Assembly (NCBI RefSeq): GCF_022848905.1
Contig: NZ_JAFIRA010000025.1
Coordinates: forward strand, 1-50,100
DNA: 50,100 nt
Source of the DNA: Thermostichus vulcanus str. 'Rupite'
Lineage (GTDB): Bacteria > Cyanobacteriota > Cyanobacteriia > Thermostichales > Thermostichaceae
Direction: 5' to 3'
This document shows positions 17,457 through 26,750 of this stretch, in pieces (within the stretch, counting starts at the first letter, position 1; each line of letters begins with the position of its first letter). The notes beneath the pieces were generated by a model that was not told where the DNA came from, did not search any database, and saw only the letters and a list, made by a program, of their open reading frames with translations. A program made the position numbers and the translations under genes.

Positions 17457-20189
17457 ATGCGCATTCAATCCATCCGCGTTCTCAGTGGCCCCAACTACTG
17501 GAGCATCCGTCGTCACAAACTGATTCAAATGCGGCTTGATCTAGAAGATCTACAGGAGCGGCCCACCAACAAGATCCCGGGGTTCAAAGAGGGGTTGGAA
17601 GCGTTGTTGCCGGGTTTATGGGAACATCACTGCTCCCGCGGCTGCTATGGTGGCTTTTTGCAACGGGTGGAAGAGGGTACCTGGATGGGGCATGTGATCG
17701 AGCATGTAGCTCTGGAACTGCAGACGATGGCCGGGATGAAAGTGGATTTTGGCCGCACCCGCGAAACCTCGGTTCCCGGCATCTACAACGTCGTGTTTGA
17801 GTATCAAGAGGCGGAAGCTGGGCGGTTTGCCGCCAAGGCAGCGGTGTATCTCTGTCAGGCGTTGGTGGATGGCGAGGACTATCGCCGTGATCTGGAACTG
17901 GATATTCAAGAGCTGCGGGAAATTCGGGAGGCTGTCCGCTTTGGCCCCAGTACCCAATCTTTGCTGGATGAAGCGACGCTGCGGGGGATCCCCCATCTGC
18001 GCCTGAATCAGGGATCCCTGGTGCAACTGGGCTACGGGGTGTATCAAAAGCGCATAGAAGCCACCACCACCGAAAGAACCAGCATCATTGCCGCTGACTT
18101 AGCGGCAGACAAGCGAGCCACCAAAGAACTCCTGCAGGACATGGGGATCCCGGTGCCGAAGGGGTATACGGTGCGTCGTCGCAGCGAACTGGAAGCCACC
18201 ATCGAAGATGTGGGGGGCTATCCGGTGGTGATCAAGCCCCTGAATGCCAACCATGGCAAAGGGATCACCGTCAATATCACCAGTCTCGAAGCTGCCGAAA
18301 CCGCCTACGATGCTGCCAGCCAATACTCCGATGTGGTGTTGGTGGAAAAGCACCTGGTGGGGGATGATTACCGTCTGTTGGTGATCAACAACAAACTGGT
18401 GGCGGTCGCCAAACGGATCCCGGCCTACGTCGTCGGAGATGGCCGCTCCACCATTCGAGAACTGATCGATGAAGTGAATAAAGATCCCCGCCGGGGCTTC
18501 GGCCATGAAAATGTCTTGACCTTAATCAGCGTCGATGACATGACCCTTCGAGTGCTGGAGGGCAAGGGCTACACTTTAGATACGGTGCTGCCCCGAGGGG
18601 AACACTGCACCCTCAAATCCACCGCCAACCTCAGTACCGGTGGCATTGCCGTCGATTGCACCGATATTATCCACCCCTACAATCTCTTTATTGCCGAGCG
18701 AGCCGCCCAAATTGTCGGCCTGGATGTGGCCGGGATTGACCTGATCTGCCCGGATATTACCCAGCCCGTGAACGAAACCGGCGGCGGCATTGTGGAAGTG
18801 AATGCCTCTCCAGGCTTGCGCATGCACCTAGCCCCCAGTGAAGGGATCCCGCGCAACGTGGCGGAGCCGATCATCGATATGCTTTTCCCCCCCGGCAGCC
18901 ATACCCGCATCCCGATCCTGGCGGTCACCGGCACCAACGGCAAAACCACCACCACCCGTTTGATCGCCCACATCCTCAAGGGCATTGGCAAGCGGGTTGG
19001 CTTTACCACCACCGATGGGGTTTACATCCAAAACCATCAAATTGCCAAAGGGGACATGACAGGGCCCTACAGTGCTCGTCTGGTGCTCCGGGATCCCACG
19101 GTGGAGGTGGCGGTGTTGGAAACGGCACGGGGGGGCATTTTGCGGGAGGGGCTGGGCTTCCCCGAATGTGATATTGGGGTAGTGCTGAATGTTACTTCCG
19201 ATCACTTGGGTATTGGCGATATCGACACCCTGGAGGAAATGGCCCGCGTCAAATCGGTCTTGGTGGAGGCGGTGCACAAGCAGGGCTATGCCGTCCTCAA
19301 CGCTGATGATGGCTTGGTGGCGAGCATGGCCGAAAACGTGAAGGCGACGGTGGCCTACTTCAGCATGAACCCGGAAAACCCCCTCATTCAAAAGCACATT
19401 TCCAGCGGCGGTACGGCAGCCGTTTACGAAGAGGGCTACATCTCAATTTTGAAGCGGGGCTGGAAGTTGCGCATTGAGGATGTCACCAACATTCCCCTCA
19501 CCCTCTCCGGCAAAGCCAGCTTTATGATTCAAAATGCTCTGGCGGCCACCCTGGCAGCCTTCCTGCATGGGGTTTCCATCGACGACATTCGCATGGCGCT
19601 GGGCACCTTCACCAGTTCTGTGGCCCAAACCCCCGGCCGCTTGAACCTGTTCGATGTCGGTGGCTATCAGGTCTTGGTGGATTATGCCCACAATGCGGCA
19701 GGATACGAGGCCATTCAAACCACCCTGGAGCGCTGGGATTGTCAGCAAAAAATAGGCGTTATCGGTGGGCCTGGGGATCGGCGCAATAGCGACCTGCGGG
19801 AGCTGGGGGTCTTGGCGGCACGGATGTTTGACCGAGCGATCGTTAAAGAAGACGATGACCGTCGTGGACGGGAGCCGGGGGAAGTGGCGGCCCTGATCCG
19901 AGAGGGTTGGGAGCAGGAAAAAGCAGGGGGCAGTTTGCAGGAGCTCTTGGATGAGGCAACTGCCATTGAAACGGCTCTAGATAAGGCGGAGCCGGGAGAT
20001 CTGGTGGTGATTTTTCCAGCGGATGTGCAGCGCACTATCCAGATCATTGGTCGCTTTCAGGACAAGCTCAACCCCAAACCCAGTTACCGCGGCTCCTCCT
20101 ACAGCATGGGGCCAGACTTTGTGCCTCATCTCCACAGCAGCAAACCCTCAGAGGTCGATGGCATCGCTCCCACGGGATCCCCAGAGTAA
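17457..20189 (+). CDS. cphA: Cyanophycin synthetase
   Basis: The 910-residue enzyme makes the nitrogen store cyanophycin by adding Asp and Arg to a growing chain with ATP. It has the three CphA1 parts: the N-terminal domain (GPNYWSIRRHKLIQMRLDLE), the ATP-grasp module (about residues 210-480, with GYPVVIKPLNANHGKGITV and GGIVEVNASPGLRMHL) and the Mur-ligase-like module, whose P-loop VTGTNGKTTTTRLIAHIL is near residue 490. The last module also has VDYAHNAAGYEAI and GDRRNSDLRELG. Length is normal. A 258-base gap to comEC holds the divergent promoters. I saw no GTA-N8-TAC box there. Confidence 0.97.
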   Translation: MRIQSIRVLSGPNYWSIRRHKLIQMRLDLEDLQERPTNKIPGFKEGLEALLPGLWEHHCSRGCYGGFLQRVEEGTWMGHVIEHVALELQTMAGMKVDFGRTRETSVPGIYNVVFEYQEAEAGRFAAKAAVYLCQALVDGEDYRRDLELDIQELREIREAVRFGPSTQSLLDEATLRGIPHLRLNQGSLVQLGYGVYQKRIEATTTERTSIIAADLAADKRATKELLQDMGIPVPKGYTVRRRSELEATIEDVGGYPVVIKPLNANHGKGITVNITSLEAAETAYDAASQYSDVVLVEKHLVGDDYRLLVINNKLVAVAKRIPAYVVGDGRSTIRELIDEVNKDPRRGFGHENVLTLISVDDMTLRVLEGKGYTLDTVLPRGEHCTLKSTANLSTGGIAVDCTDIIHPYNLFIAERAAQIVGLDVAGIDLICPDITQPVNETGGGIVEVNASPGLRMHLAPSEGIPRNVAEPIIDMLFPPGSHTRIPILAVTGTNGKTTTTRLIAHILKGIGKRVGFTTTDGVYIQNHQIAKGDMTGPYSARLVLRDPTVEVAVLETARGGILREGLGFPECDIGVVLNVTSDHLGIGDIDTLEEMARVKSVLVEAVHKQGYAVLNADDGLVASMAENVKATVAYFSMNPENPLIQKHISSGGTAAVYEEGYISILKRGWKLRIEDVTNIPLTLSGKASFMIQNALAATLAAFLHGVSIDDIRMALGTFTSSVAQTPGRLNLFDVGGYQVLVDYAHNAAGYEAIQTTLERWDCQQKIGVIGGPGDRRNSDLRELGVLAARMFDRAIVKEDDDRRGREPGEVAALIREGWEQEKAGGSLQELLDEATAIETALDKAEPGDLVVIFPADVQRTIQIIGRFQDKLNPKPSYRGSSYSMGPDFVPHLHSSKPSEVDGIAPTGSPE

Positions 20190-20499
20190 GAAGGCCGCTG
20201 ATGCTCAGCCCTGCGGAAAAAGTTAAGACTGGGTAAAGATGACCCACAAGCCCGTATTGGCGATATTCTGGGTTCAGGCTTTCCGACGGGTGGGCCGGTT
20301 TGGAGAATTCTGTCTCGGTCGTCTCGCCAAGGGGTGGGCCTGGGGCTTGCGGTTTTGCCATCAGGACTTCCTAGTTTTTAAGGAACCTTAAGCGTTTCTA
20401 AAATTGTCTAAGGGCTGCGGATAGAACGTTACGGATCCAGAGGGGCCTTCGGAATGTCGGTAGGGTAATAGTGAGCTTCGCAAGGTAGGGAAACGGCTC
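20190..20499. other. Gap of 310 bases without a supported gene
   Basis: The stretch after cphA holds one open frame, 20239-20391 (+), 50 codons from ATG. It is Arg/Trp/Gly rich, has no clear ribosome site and resembles nothing I know. Near its end is a short inverted repeat (TTAAGG AA CCTTAA, 20377-20390) without a T-run, so it is not a clear terminator. Confidence 0.4.
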
Positions 20500-20700
20500 A
20501 TGGACAGCGCTTTGGTTCAAGCAGCTCGCCAGATTTATCAATTCCATCTGCAATATCGACCGGATGTGCTGGAGCAAACGCCGCGGGGAGTCGTTATCCA
20601 TCGCCGTACGCTGCGGGGAGACTTGATCTTTTCAGATTTTCCTGTCCTGTTGCCCCAGGAAACCTTTATCCCCATTCAGCAGTTGGAACAGGTGGCCTGA
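20500..20700 (+). CDS. Small hypothetical protein
   Basis: This 66-codon frame starts MDSALVQAARQIYQFHLQ and ends PIQQLEQVA. It has the amino-acid balance of a real protein and no membrane segment. A weak purine stretch (AGGTAGGGAAA) precedes the ATG by some ten bases. It lies 84 bases before the prepilin peptidase gene on the same strand. I recognise no family; it could still be a chance frame. Confidence 0.5.
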   Translation: MDSALVQAARQIYQFHLQYRPDVLEQTPRGVVIHRRTLRGDLIFSDFPVLLPQETFIPIQQLEQVA

Positions 20701-20783
20701 GGCTCCTCTGCTGGTTCTCTCTGACGGGCTCCTGATCCGGATAGGATGCAGGACAGATCCGCTCGTTCTTCGGATAGCTGCTG

Positions 20784-21626
20784 ATGCTCAACCTTCTCCT
20801 TACCTCCTGGGAGTTTCGCCTGCTGGGTTGGGTGGCGATGTTGCTGTTGGGGGCTTGTGTCGGCAGTTTTTTGAATGTGGTGGTTTACCGCCTGCCGAAG
20901 GGGATGTCGTTGATTCATCCGGGATCCCATTGCCCTGCTTGCAAAACTCCCCTGGGGCCAACCGAGAATATCCCCATTTTGGGTTGGTTTTTGTTGCGGG
21001 GGCGCTGCCGTCACTGTGGGGTGTCCATTAGCTGGCGCTATCCAGCGGTGGAAGCGCTGACGATGGGGTTATTTGCCCTCAGTATCGGGGTTTTAGGATT
21101 TTCTCCCCAAGGGATCCTCACCTGTGTTTTGTTCAGTTGGTTACTGGCTTTGGCCCTGATTGATTTGGATACTTTTTTGCTGTTGGAGGAACTGACCCGC
21201 TCGGGATTGCTAATGGGCCTTGTGGCTCGCTTGGCTTTGCCTTGGCTAGAGGGATCCGGATCGGGGGCGGCTATAGGGATGTCGCTGTTGGAGGGGATTG
21301 CGGGGGCAGTGCTGGGGATTTGGCTGCTAGAAGGCATTGGTCTCTTGGCCCGTTGGGTGCTGAAGCGGGAAGCGATGGGCTTGGGGGATGGTAAGCTGAT
21401 GGCTTTGATCGGCATGTGGTTGGGGTGGCCGGGGGTGGTGGTGACCCTGCTCGGGGGCTGCCTGTTGGGGTTGTTGGGTAGTGGTCTGGCGATGCAGCGG
21501 GGGCAGGCTCGTTTGGGTAAGCCGATCCCGTTTGGTCCCTACCTGGCCATGGGTGGGGTCGTGGCAGCCTTGGCGGGATCCCAGTTGGTGGAAGGTTACC
21601 TGCGCTGGTCAGGGCTGCTGGAATAG
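20784..21626 (+). CDS. pilD: Prepilin peptidase / N-methyltransferase (A24A)
   Basis: The 280-residue integral-membrane aspartyl protease cleaves and N-methylates type IV pilins. The N-terminal domain has CVGSFLNVVVYRLPKGMSL, then the four-Cys zinc site (CPACKTPLG and CRHCGVSISWRYPAVE). The two catalytic Asp are in FSWLLALALIDLDTFLL and KREAMGLGDGKLMALIG (the G-x-G-D motif). Six or more further hydrophobic segments follow. Type IV pili power phototaxis and DNA uptake in cyanobacteria, so this enzyme and ComEC, 4 kb away, serve related processes. Confidence 0.95.
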   Translation: MLNLLLTSWEFRLLGWVAMLLLGACVGSFLNVVVYRLPKGMSLIHPGSHCPACKTPLGPTENIPILGWFLLRGRCRHCGVSISWRYPAVEALTMGLFALSIGVLGFSPQGILTCVLFSWLLALALIDLDTFLLLEELTRSGLLMGLVARLALPWLEGSGSGAAIGMSLLEGIAGAVLGIWLLEGIGLLARWVLKREAMGLGDGKLMALIGMWLGWPGVVVTLLGGCLLGLLGSGLAMQRGQARLGKPIPFGPYLAMGGVVAALAGSQLVEGYLRWSGLLE

Positions 21627-21694
21627 ACAAGGAATTCTTCAACGGCAACCGGATTACAGGTTGTACTCAGCCAAGAGGATCAAGATCAAAACCC

Positions 21695-22087
21695 ATGACA
21701 GAACCTTTCCAAACCCGAACCCTTCCTGAATCTGTGGATGCCATTGCTCCTGACCAATCGGAAATTCGCTTTTTGGTGCAGGTTGAGGGGGGCAGTATGG
21801 TGCATTGTTGCTTGCCGGTCGGGGCCGTTTCTTTGGCTGTAACCCATCGCACCGTTGAGGAGGTGTGGTACGTGCTATCGGGACAGGGGGAACTGTGGCG
21901 GCAACAGGGGGAACAGCAGCAGATTGTGACGTTACAGCCAGGGCTTAGTCTGTCCATTCCTTTGGGTACCCACTTTCAATTTCGCAATACGGGAAGGGAT
22001 CCCTTGCAGTTCATCATTGTCACGATGCCCCCTTGGCCTGGGGCGGATGAAGCGGTGCGGGTGCCGGATTACTGGCCAACTTCTTAA
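21695..22087 (+). CDS. Single-domain cupin protein
   Basis: The 130-residue protein has a cupin barrel. Motif 1 is VTHRTVEEVWYVLSGQGELW (H-x4-E type) and motif 2 is LSIPLGTHFQFRNTGRDPL (P-x-G-x3-H). These provide a probable metal site with two His and a Glu. Cupins of this size range from isomerases to dioxygenases to sugar-binding regulators, so the substrate cannot be named. It lies between pilD and dihydroorotase, 68 and 58 bases from each, on the same strand. Confidence 0.8.
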   Translation: MTEPFQTRTLPESVDAIAPDQSEIRFLVQVEGGSMVHCCLPVGAVSLAVTHRTVEEVWYVLSGQGELWRQQGEQQQIVTLQPGLSLSIPLGTHFQFRNTGRDPLQFIIVTMPPWPGADEAVRVPDYWPTS

Positions 22088-22145
22088 AATTTCTCGGGTA
22101 AGGTGGGTGGTATGTTGAAACCGCTCTGGAGACGAGGATAGGGCT

Positions 22146-23468
22146 TTGTCAGACGATCTGTTGATTCGTAATGCAGAACTTCTCGTGCCAGAAGGGGATC
22201 CCTGGCGGGGAGATGTCTGGGTGCGGCAGGGGATCATCGCCCAAATGGATCGTTCGATTGCCCCAGAAGGAATAACACAGGTCATTGAGGCAGAGGGCAA
22301 AACGCTGATGCCAGGGGTGATTGACCCACAGGTGCATTTTCGGGAGCCAGGTCGAGAACACAAAGAAGATCTGCAAACGGGCTCCTGGGCCTGTGCCCGC
22401 GGTGGGGTAACCAGCTTTTTGGAGATGCCCAATACGGATCCCTTGACGATTAACCAAGCGGCTCTTGATGACAAATTGGCCCGTGCTGCCAGCAAATGCG
22501 TAGTCAATTACGGCTTTTTTATCGGGGCTACCGTCGATAACCTAAAGGATCTGCAAACGGTGCAGGGAGCCTGTGGGATCAAGATCTTTATGGGATCCAT
22601 GCACGGCCCTTTGCTTGTGGATGATCAGGCGGCCCTCGAGCGTATTTTCGCTGAAACGGATCCAAAGTTTTTAATTGCGGTTCATGCCGAAGATCTCACC
22701 CGGATTCGCGCCCGTCAGGCCATTTTTGCCGGACAGACGGATGTAGCCATTCACTCCCAAATTCAGGATGAAGAATCGGCACTGATCGCCAGCCAACGGG
22801 CATTGGATTTATCCACTCGCTACCAGCATCGCCTGCATATTTTGCATCTGTCCACTGGTCTAGAAGTGGAGTTATTACGGCAGCACAAACCCACTTGGGT
22901 AACGGCGGAAGTCACACCGCAACACCTTCTCCTCAGCACCGCCGACTATGCCCGCCTCGGCTCTCTTGTCCAGATGAACCCACCCCTACGGGATCCCAGC
23001 AACAATGAACAACTGTGGCAGGGTTTACGAGATGGCATTTTGGACTGCATCGCCACCGATCATGCCCCCCACACCCTAGAGGAAAAAGCCCAACCCTACC
23101 CGCAATCCCCCTCAGGCATGCCGGGTGTAGAAACCGCTTTGCCCCTGATGCTGACGGCAGCTCAACAGGGTCGGTGTACCCTGGCCCAGGTGGTGCAGTG
23201 GATGTGTGAAGCACCGGCCCGTTTATACGGGATCCCCAATAAGGGGCGCTTGCAGGTGGGGTACGATGCGGATTTGGTGCTGGTGGATCTGCATACCCCC
23301 CAACCAGTGCGGCGGGAGGAGGTCTTGTCCAAGTGTGGCTGGAGTCCTTTTGAGGGGTGGGAACTGGTGGGTTGGCCGCAGGTGACGGTGGTGGGTGGAC
23401 AGATTGCCTTTCGTGAAGGGAAGGTGGATCCGATGGTGCGGGGTCGGGCCTTACAGTTTCAGCGCTAG
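22146..23468 (+). CDS. pyrC: Dihydroorotase, class I
   Basis: The 440-residue amidohydrolase closes carbamoyl-aspartate to dihydroorotate, step three of pyrimidine synthesis. Motifs are MPGVIDPQVHFREPG, ARGGVTSFLEMPNTDPLT, GIKIFMGSMHG (carbamylated Lys), VHAEDL, HILHLSTGLEVELL and CIATDHAPHTLEEK (catalytic Asp). The first His of the usual H-x-H metal pair is Gln here. I recall this variant as common in cyanobacterial and Bacteroidetes dihydroorotases, so it need not mean inactivity. The start is TTG at 22146, with GAGGA about nine bases upstream. No ATG suits the conserved N-terminus. Confidence 0.92.
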   Translation: MSDDLLIRNAELLVPEGDPWRGDVWVRQGIIAQMDRSIAPEGITQVIEAEGKTLMPGVIDPQVHFREPGREHKEDLQTGSWACARGGVTSFLEMPNTDPLTINQAALDDKLARAASKCVVNYGFFIGATVDNLKDLQTVQGACGIKIFMGSMHGPLLVDDQAALERIFAETDPKFLIAVHAEDLTRIRARQAIFAGQTDVAIHSQIQDEESALIASQRALDLSTRYQHRLHILHLSTGLEVELLRQHKPTWVTAEVTPQHLLLSTADYARLGSLVQMNPPLRDPSNNEQLWQGLRDGILDCIATDHAPHTLEEKAQPYPQSPSGMPGVETALPLMLTAAQQGRCTLAQVVQWMCEAPARLYGIPNKGRLQVGYDADLVLVDLHTPQPVRREEVLSKCGWSPFEGWELVGWPQVTVVGGQIAFREGKVDPMVRGRALQFQR

Positions 23469-23492
23469 ATCATCAGATGGGCACTGCCCCGC

Positions 23493-24161
23493 TCAAATCC
23501 GCCTCAAAATACTAGGGCCGTGGGAGTCGGTACCGCAGGTTTTCAGAAGGCCGTAGCTGGCTGCCATCCGCTCTGCCAAGTCGGTCACTTCCGGGCTAGG
23601 GACCCAAACCGCTGGGTTTTTATAGGCATAGTACACCTCTAGGCCATCCACCCCCAGCTCCGCCGCCGCCGCAACCACTTCCTCCGCAGGCACAAGATAG
23701 CGGAAGGGGTGGGCCAAGACCGCCAAGCCTCCAGCTGCTTGAATCGCTTGAATGGCCTCACCAGTAGGCAGTTCCGGGATCCGTTCCCCTCGAGTAAAGG
23801 GATCCAGGGTAGAGTCCGTGGGGTCGAACCCATAGCCGAGAATATGTACTTCACAACCCAGCAATTCTGTGGTGATCTCAATTCCAGGCCAAAGGATGGG
23901 ATCCCCAGGTTGATTCAGGTAAGACCGAGCTTGCTCGTAGCCTTTGAGGGTATGGTGGTCGGTAATGGCCAATCCTTTCAGCCCCTGTTGGCGGGCTTGC
24001 TCCGCTAGGTCTAAGGGATCCATCTGACCATCCGAACAGTGGGTGTGGAGGTGAAAGTTGTAATGCAAAGGACAGGAGAGAGGGCCAATCCCCTGCAACA
24101 CCCGCCGCAACTCCGCAGCCGCAGCACCCACACGGGGATCCCGTTCCAAACTGACAACCAT
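23493..24161 (-). CDS. PHP-domain phosphoesterase (TrpH/YciV-like)
   Basis: The 222-residue protein has all PHP metal motifs: FHLHTHCSDGQMDPLDLA, LAITDHHTLKGY, WPGIEITTELLGCEVHILGY, LAVLAHPFRYLVP and KTCGTDSHGPSI. Characterised relatives remove the 3' phosphate from nucleoside 3',5'-bisphosphates or trim RNA 5' ends (RNase AM). Either is plausible here. The chain is somewhat shorter than the E. coli enzyme, lacking part of the C-terminal region. It converges with pyrC. Confidence 0.85.
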   Translation of the reverse strand: MVVSLERDPRVGAAAAELRRVLQGIGPLSCPLHYNFHLHTHCSDGQMDPLDLAEQARQQGLKGLAITDHHTLKGYEQARSYLNQPGDPILWPGIEITTELLGCEVHILGYGFDPTDSTLDPFTRGERIPELPTGEAIQAIQAAGGLAVLAHPFRYLVPAEEVVAAAAELGVDGLEVYYAYKNPAVWVPSPEVTDLAERMAASYGLLKTCGTDSHGPSILRRI

Positions 24162-24300
24162 GACTACCCTTGGGTAGAGAACAGGTGCAAATCCTCAGAA
24201 GCAAGCCTCTGAAGTTTTATTAAGCATGTCTCCCCATTTTAGCGACGCGGATCGTTCCGTGCCATGTGTCAAAGGCTACCCATTTTCAATGTCTAAGGGC

Positions 24301-25461
24301 TTAGCTGTGGGCCAGAACATCAGCCGCTGCACGTGTCCCTGCTCCAGGGGTGAATTCGCTATAGCCTACGGTGTGCAAGGCAGCCTCTAGGGTGGCCATC
24401 GTCATCAACACATCACGGTCACTGATGAAGCCCAAATGTCCAATTCGGAAGATCTTGCCCTTGAGGTGGTCTTGTCCAGCAGCCGTGGCCAAGTCAAATT
24501 GCTTCTTCAAGACGCTGCGGATCATATCGGCATTAATTCCCTCGGGGGCCATGACAGCCGTCACAGCAGGGCTAGCGGCAGATTCCGGCTCAACCAGGAG
24601 CTTTAACCCCAGTGCTTTAACCCCAGCACGGGTGGCTTGAGCCAGCTTGGCATGACGCTGGTAGATCGCCTCTAGGCCCTCAGCCCGCATCATTTGCAGG
24701 GTCATTTGTAGGGCGTAAAACAGGTTTACCGCTGGCGTGAAGGGGGTTGTGCCTTGTTTGAGGGATTTTTGGGCCAGCTCAAAGCTCCAGTAGTACTTGG
24801 GAAAGGTGGAGCGCTGTGAGGCTGCCATTGCCCGTTCGCTAACGGCCACAAACCCCAAACCGGGCGGGATCATGTAGCCCTTCTGGGATCCGGAGGCCAC
24901 CACGTCCAAGCCCCATTCATCCATCAGCACCGGCATCGCCCCAACACTGGTCACCCCATCCACGATCACCAGCGCTTCTCCATGGGCACGGGCAGCGGCG
25001 GCAATCGCCTGCACATCGTTGGCGACCCCGCTGGAGGTTTCGGAATGGGTAAGGATAACGGCTTTGATGGTTTTCTCGTGGTCGGCAGCTAGCTTTTCCT
25101 GGAAAATCTCCACGGGGTAAGGGATCCCCCAGGGGGTTTCAATGCGCTCGCAGTTGAGGCCAAATTGCTCGGACATCTCCGCCCAGCGCTCGCCAAACTT
25201 GCCATTCACCCCCACCAAGACCCGCTCCCCAGGGCTCAGGGTGTTGAGGATCCCGGCTTCCATCGCCCCGGTACCGCTGGCGGAGAAGACAAAGACATCG
25301 GAGGTGGTCTGGTGTAGCCAGCGCAACCCGTCGGTGACTTCTTCCAAGATGGCGGTGAAATCCTTGCTGCGGTGCTCGATCGGGCCACGCGCCATAGCCA
25401 AAAGGGCGCTCTCCGGAACGGGGGTCGGGCCTGGGATCATCAACATCAACTTGTCTTTCAT
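24301..25461 (-). CDS. Alanine/serine-glyoxylate aminotransferase (class V, PLP)
   Basis: The 386-residue enzyme starts MKDKLMLMIPGPTPVPESAL, the standard opening of the class V alanine-glyoxylate family. The PLP Lys is in VVASGSQKGYMIPPGLGF, the PLP-contacting Asp in LVIVDGVTSVGAMPV, and the substrate Arg near HLKGKIFRIGHLGFI. In cyanobacteria this family detoxifies photorespiratory glyoxylate to glycine. Older annotations call it the small subunit of soluble hydrogenase, which is a misnomer. It is monocistronic, followed by 139 bases before the PHP gene. Confidence 0.92.
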   Translation of the reverse strand: MKDKLMLMIPGPTPVPESALLAMARGPIEHRSKDFTAILEEVTDGLRWLHQTTSDVFVFSASGTGAMEAGILNTLSPGERVLVGVNGKFGERWAEMSEQFGLNCERIETPWGIPYPVEIFQEKLAADHEKTIKAVILTHSETSSGVANDVQAIAAAARAHGEALVIVDGVTSVGAMPVLMDEWGLDVVASGSQKGYMIPPGLGFVAVSERAMAASQRSTFPKYYWSFELAQKSLKQGTTPFTPAVNLFYALQMTLQMMRAEGLEAIYQRHAKLAQATRAGVKALGLKLLVEPESAASPAVTAVMAPEGINADMIRSVLKKQFDLATAAGQDHLKGKIFRIGHLGFISDRDVLMTMATLEAALHTVGYSEFTPGAGTRAAADVLAHS

Positions 25462-25520
25462 GCTCGCCCCGATTGGGATCTGCCCACTTAGGTTTCACTT
25501 AGGTTTATAAGGTGGTTAAA

Positions 25521-25592
<72 letters not shown>

Positions 25593-25763
25593 CTGCCACT
25601 CAACCAGAGAAGACATTCTAGCTGAAAAAGGGATCCCTGTTCCAATACCTCTTTTCTCAATAGCCCATTTCAATAGCCCAGCCGCGAAGGGTAGCAGGGG
25701 ATTCTCTCCTTCAGGAGCTGTTGACTAGGATGAGTCATCAAAGTTATTGCTGATCTTCCTGTT

Positions 25764-26750
25764 ATGCAAACTGCTGCCTCCCCGCAACCTACCCTGCCCA
25801 CAATCGCCCCCATCTGGAAAGACGGGATCCTCTATGGCTGCGGTCTCTTGGGATTGGGCTTAATCTTGCTCCGCACCAGCGGCGAGATGGATACAGCCAC
25901 TACGCCAGAATCGGGCTGGTTTTTGCCGTGGGTCTTGCTGGCCACTTCAGTGGGGGGAATGGGGTGTTGGGGCTTGGCCCGTCGCGGGCGTGGCTGGGGG
26001 CCGCCACTGCTCATTTTGCTGTTGGGCTTGATGCTGACCCAAACGTTGCTGTTGGGGTACCGGGTGCCGCCGGGATTGATGCCAACGCCCACACGGGTGA
26101 TTCGAGCGGTTTGGATGGCACGGGCAGCCCTGATGCGGGATGTGGTGCAAACCTTTGTGCGGCAGGCTTTGGTAGGGTTTGGCTGCGGAGTCGGATCCGG
26201 CCTGTTGTTGGGGGTGCTGCTGGCCCGCTTTCAGAAGATCGAACAGGGGCTCTTACCCTACTTGGCGGCCTTGTCGAGCATTCCGATTCCAGCCTTGGCA
26301 CCGGTGATGGTGGGAGCATTTGGCATTGATTGGCCCTCCAAGGCGGCGGTGGTGACGGTGGTGGTGCTGTTTCCGGTGGTGATCAACACAGTGCGGGGGT
26401 TGCGAGCGGTGGATCCCAGCCAATTGGATTTGATGCGCTCCTATGGGGCCAGTGCTTGGCAGGTGTTTCGGCAGGTGCGGCTACCACAGTCGCTACCCTA
26501 CATCTTTAATGCCCTCAAATTGGCGATTACCTTGGCGATGATTGGGGCGATTGTGGGGGAATTTTTTGCAGCACCGGGAGTTGGTCTGGGCTTTCGCATC
26601 AAGATCGAGGCGGCCCGGTTTAATTTCGATATTGTCTGGGCGGCCATTATCTATGCGACGGTGATTAGCACTCTGGCCTACGGGTTGATCCTGAGAATTG
26701 AACGACGCCTCACCTTCTGGCACAGCTCGATTCGTTCTCGGGGCCGTTAG
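25764..26750 (+). CDS. ABC transporter permease, SsuC/ThiX-like, with N-terminal membrane extension
   Basis: The 328-residue membrane protein belongs to the nitrate/sulfonate/taurine-type permeases. The EAA loop that contacts the ATPase is DLMRSYGASAWQVFRQVRLP. The usual SIPIPALAPVMVGAFGID and AIVGEFFAAPGVGLGFRI segments are present. About 70 extra N-terminal residues, with at least three hydrophobic segments, exceed the usual 250-270 length. No ATPase or binding-protein gene lies next to it. It could share partners with the 29.7-34.8 kb transporter, or with genes elsewhere. The ligand is unknown. Its end overlaps the convergent next gene by four bases. Confidence 0.88.
   Translation: MQTAASPQPTLPTIAPIWKDGILYGCGLLGLGLILLRTSGEMDTATTPESGWFLPWVLLATSVGGMGCWGLARRGRGWGPPLLILLLGLMLTQTLLLGYRVPPGLMPTPTRVIRAVWMARAALMRDVVQTFVRQALVGFGCGVGSGLLLGVLLARFQKIEQGLLPYLAALSSIPIPALAPVMVGAFGIDWPSKAAVVTVVVLFPVVINTVRGLRAVDPSQLDLMRSYGASAWQVFRQVRLPQSLPYIFNALKLAITLAMIGAIVGEFFAAPGVGLGFRIKIEAARFNFDIVWAAIIYATVISTLAYGLILRIERRLTFWHSSIRSRGR

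Noticed and set aside
20239-20391. 50-codon frame between cphA and the small hypothetical gene
   Set aside because: No ribosome site, no homology I recognise, odd composition. Described only within the gap entry.
22146-23468. Dihydroorotase as an inactive paralogue because of the Gln in the metal motif
   Set aside because: I recall the same DPQVHFREPG form in many cyanobacterial dihydroorotases, and the other metal and catalytic residues are present.
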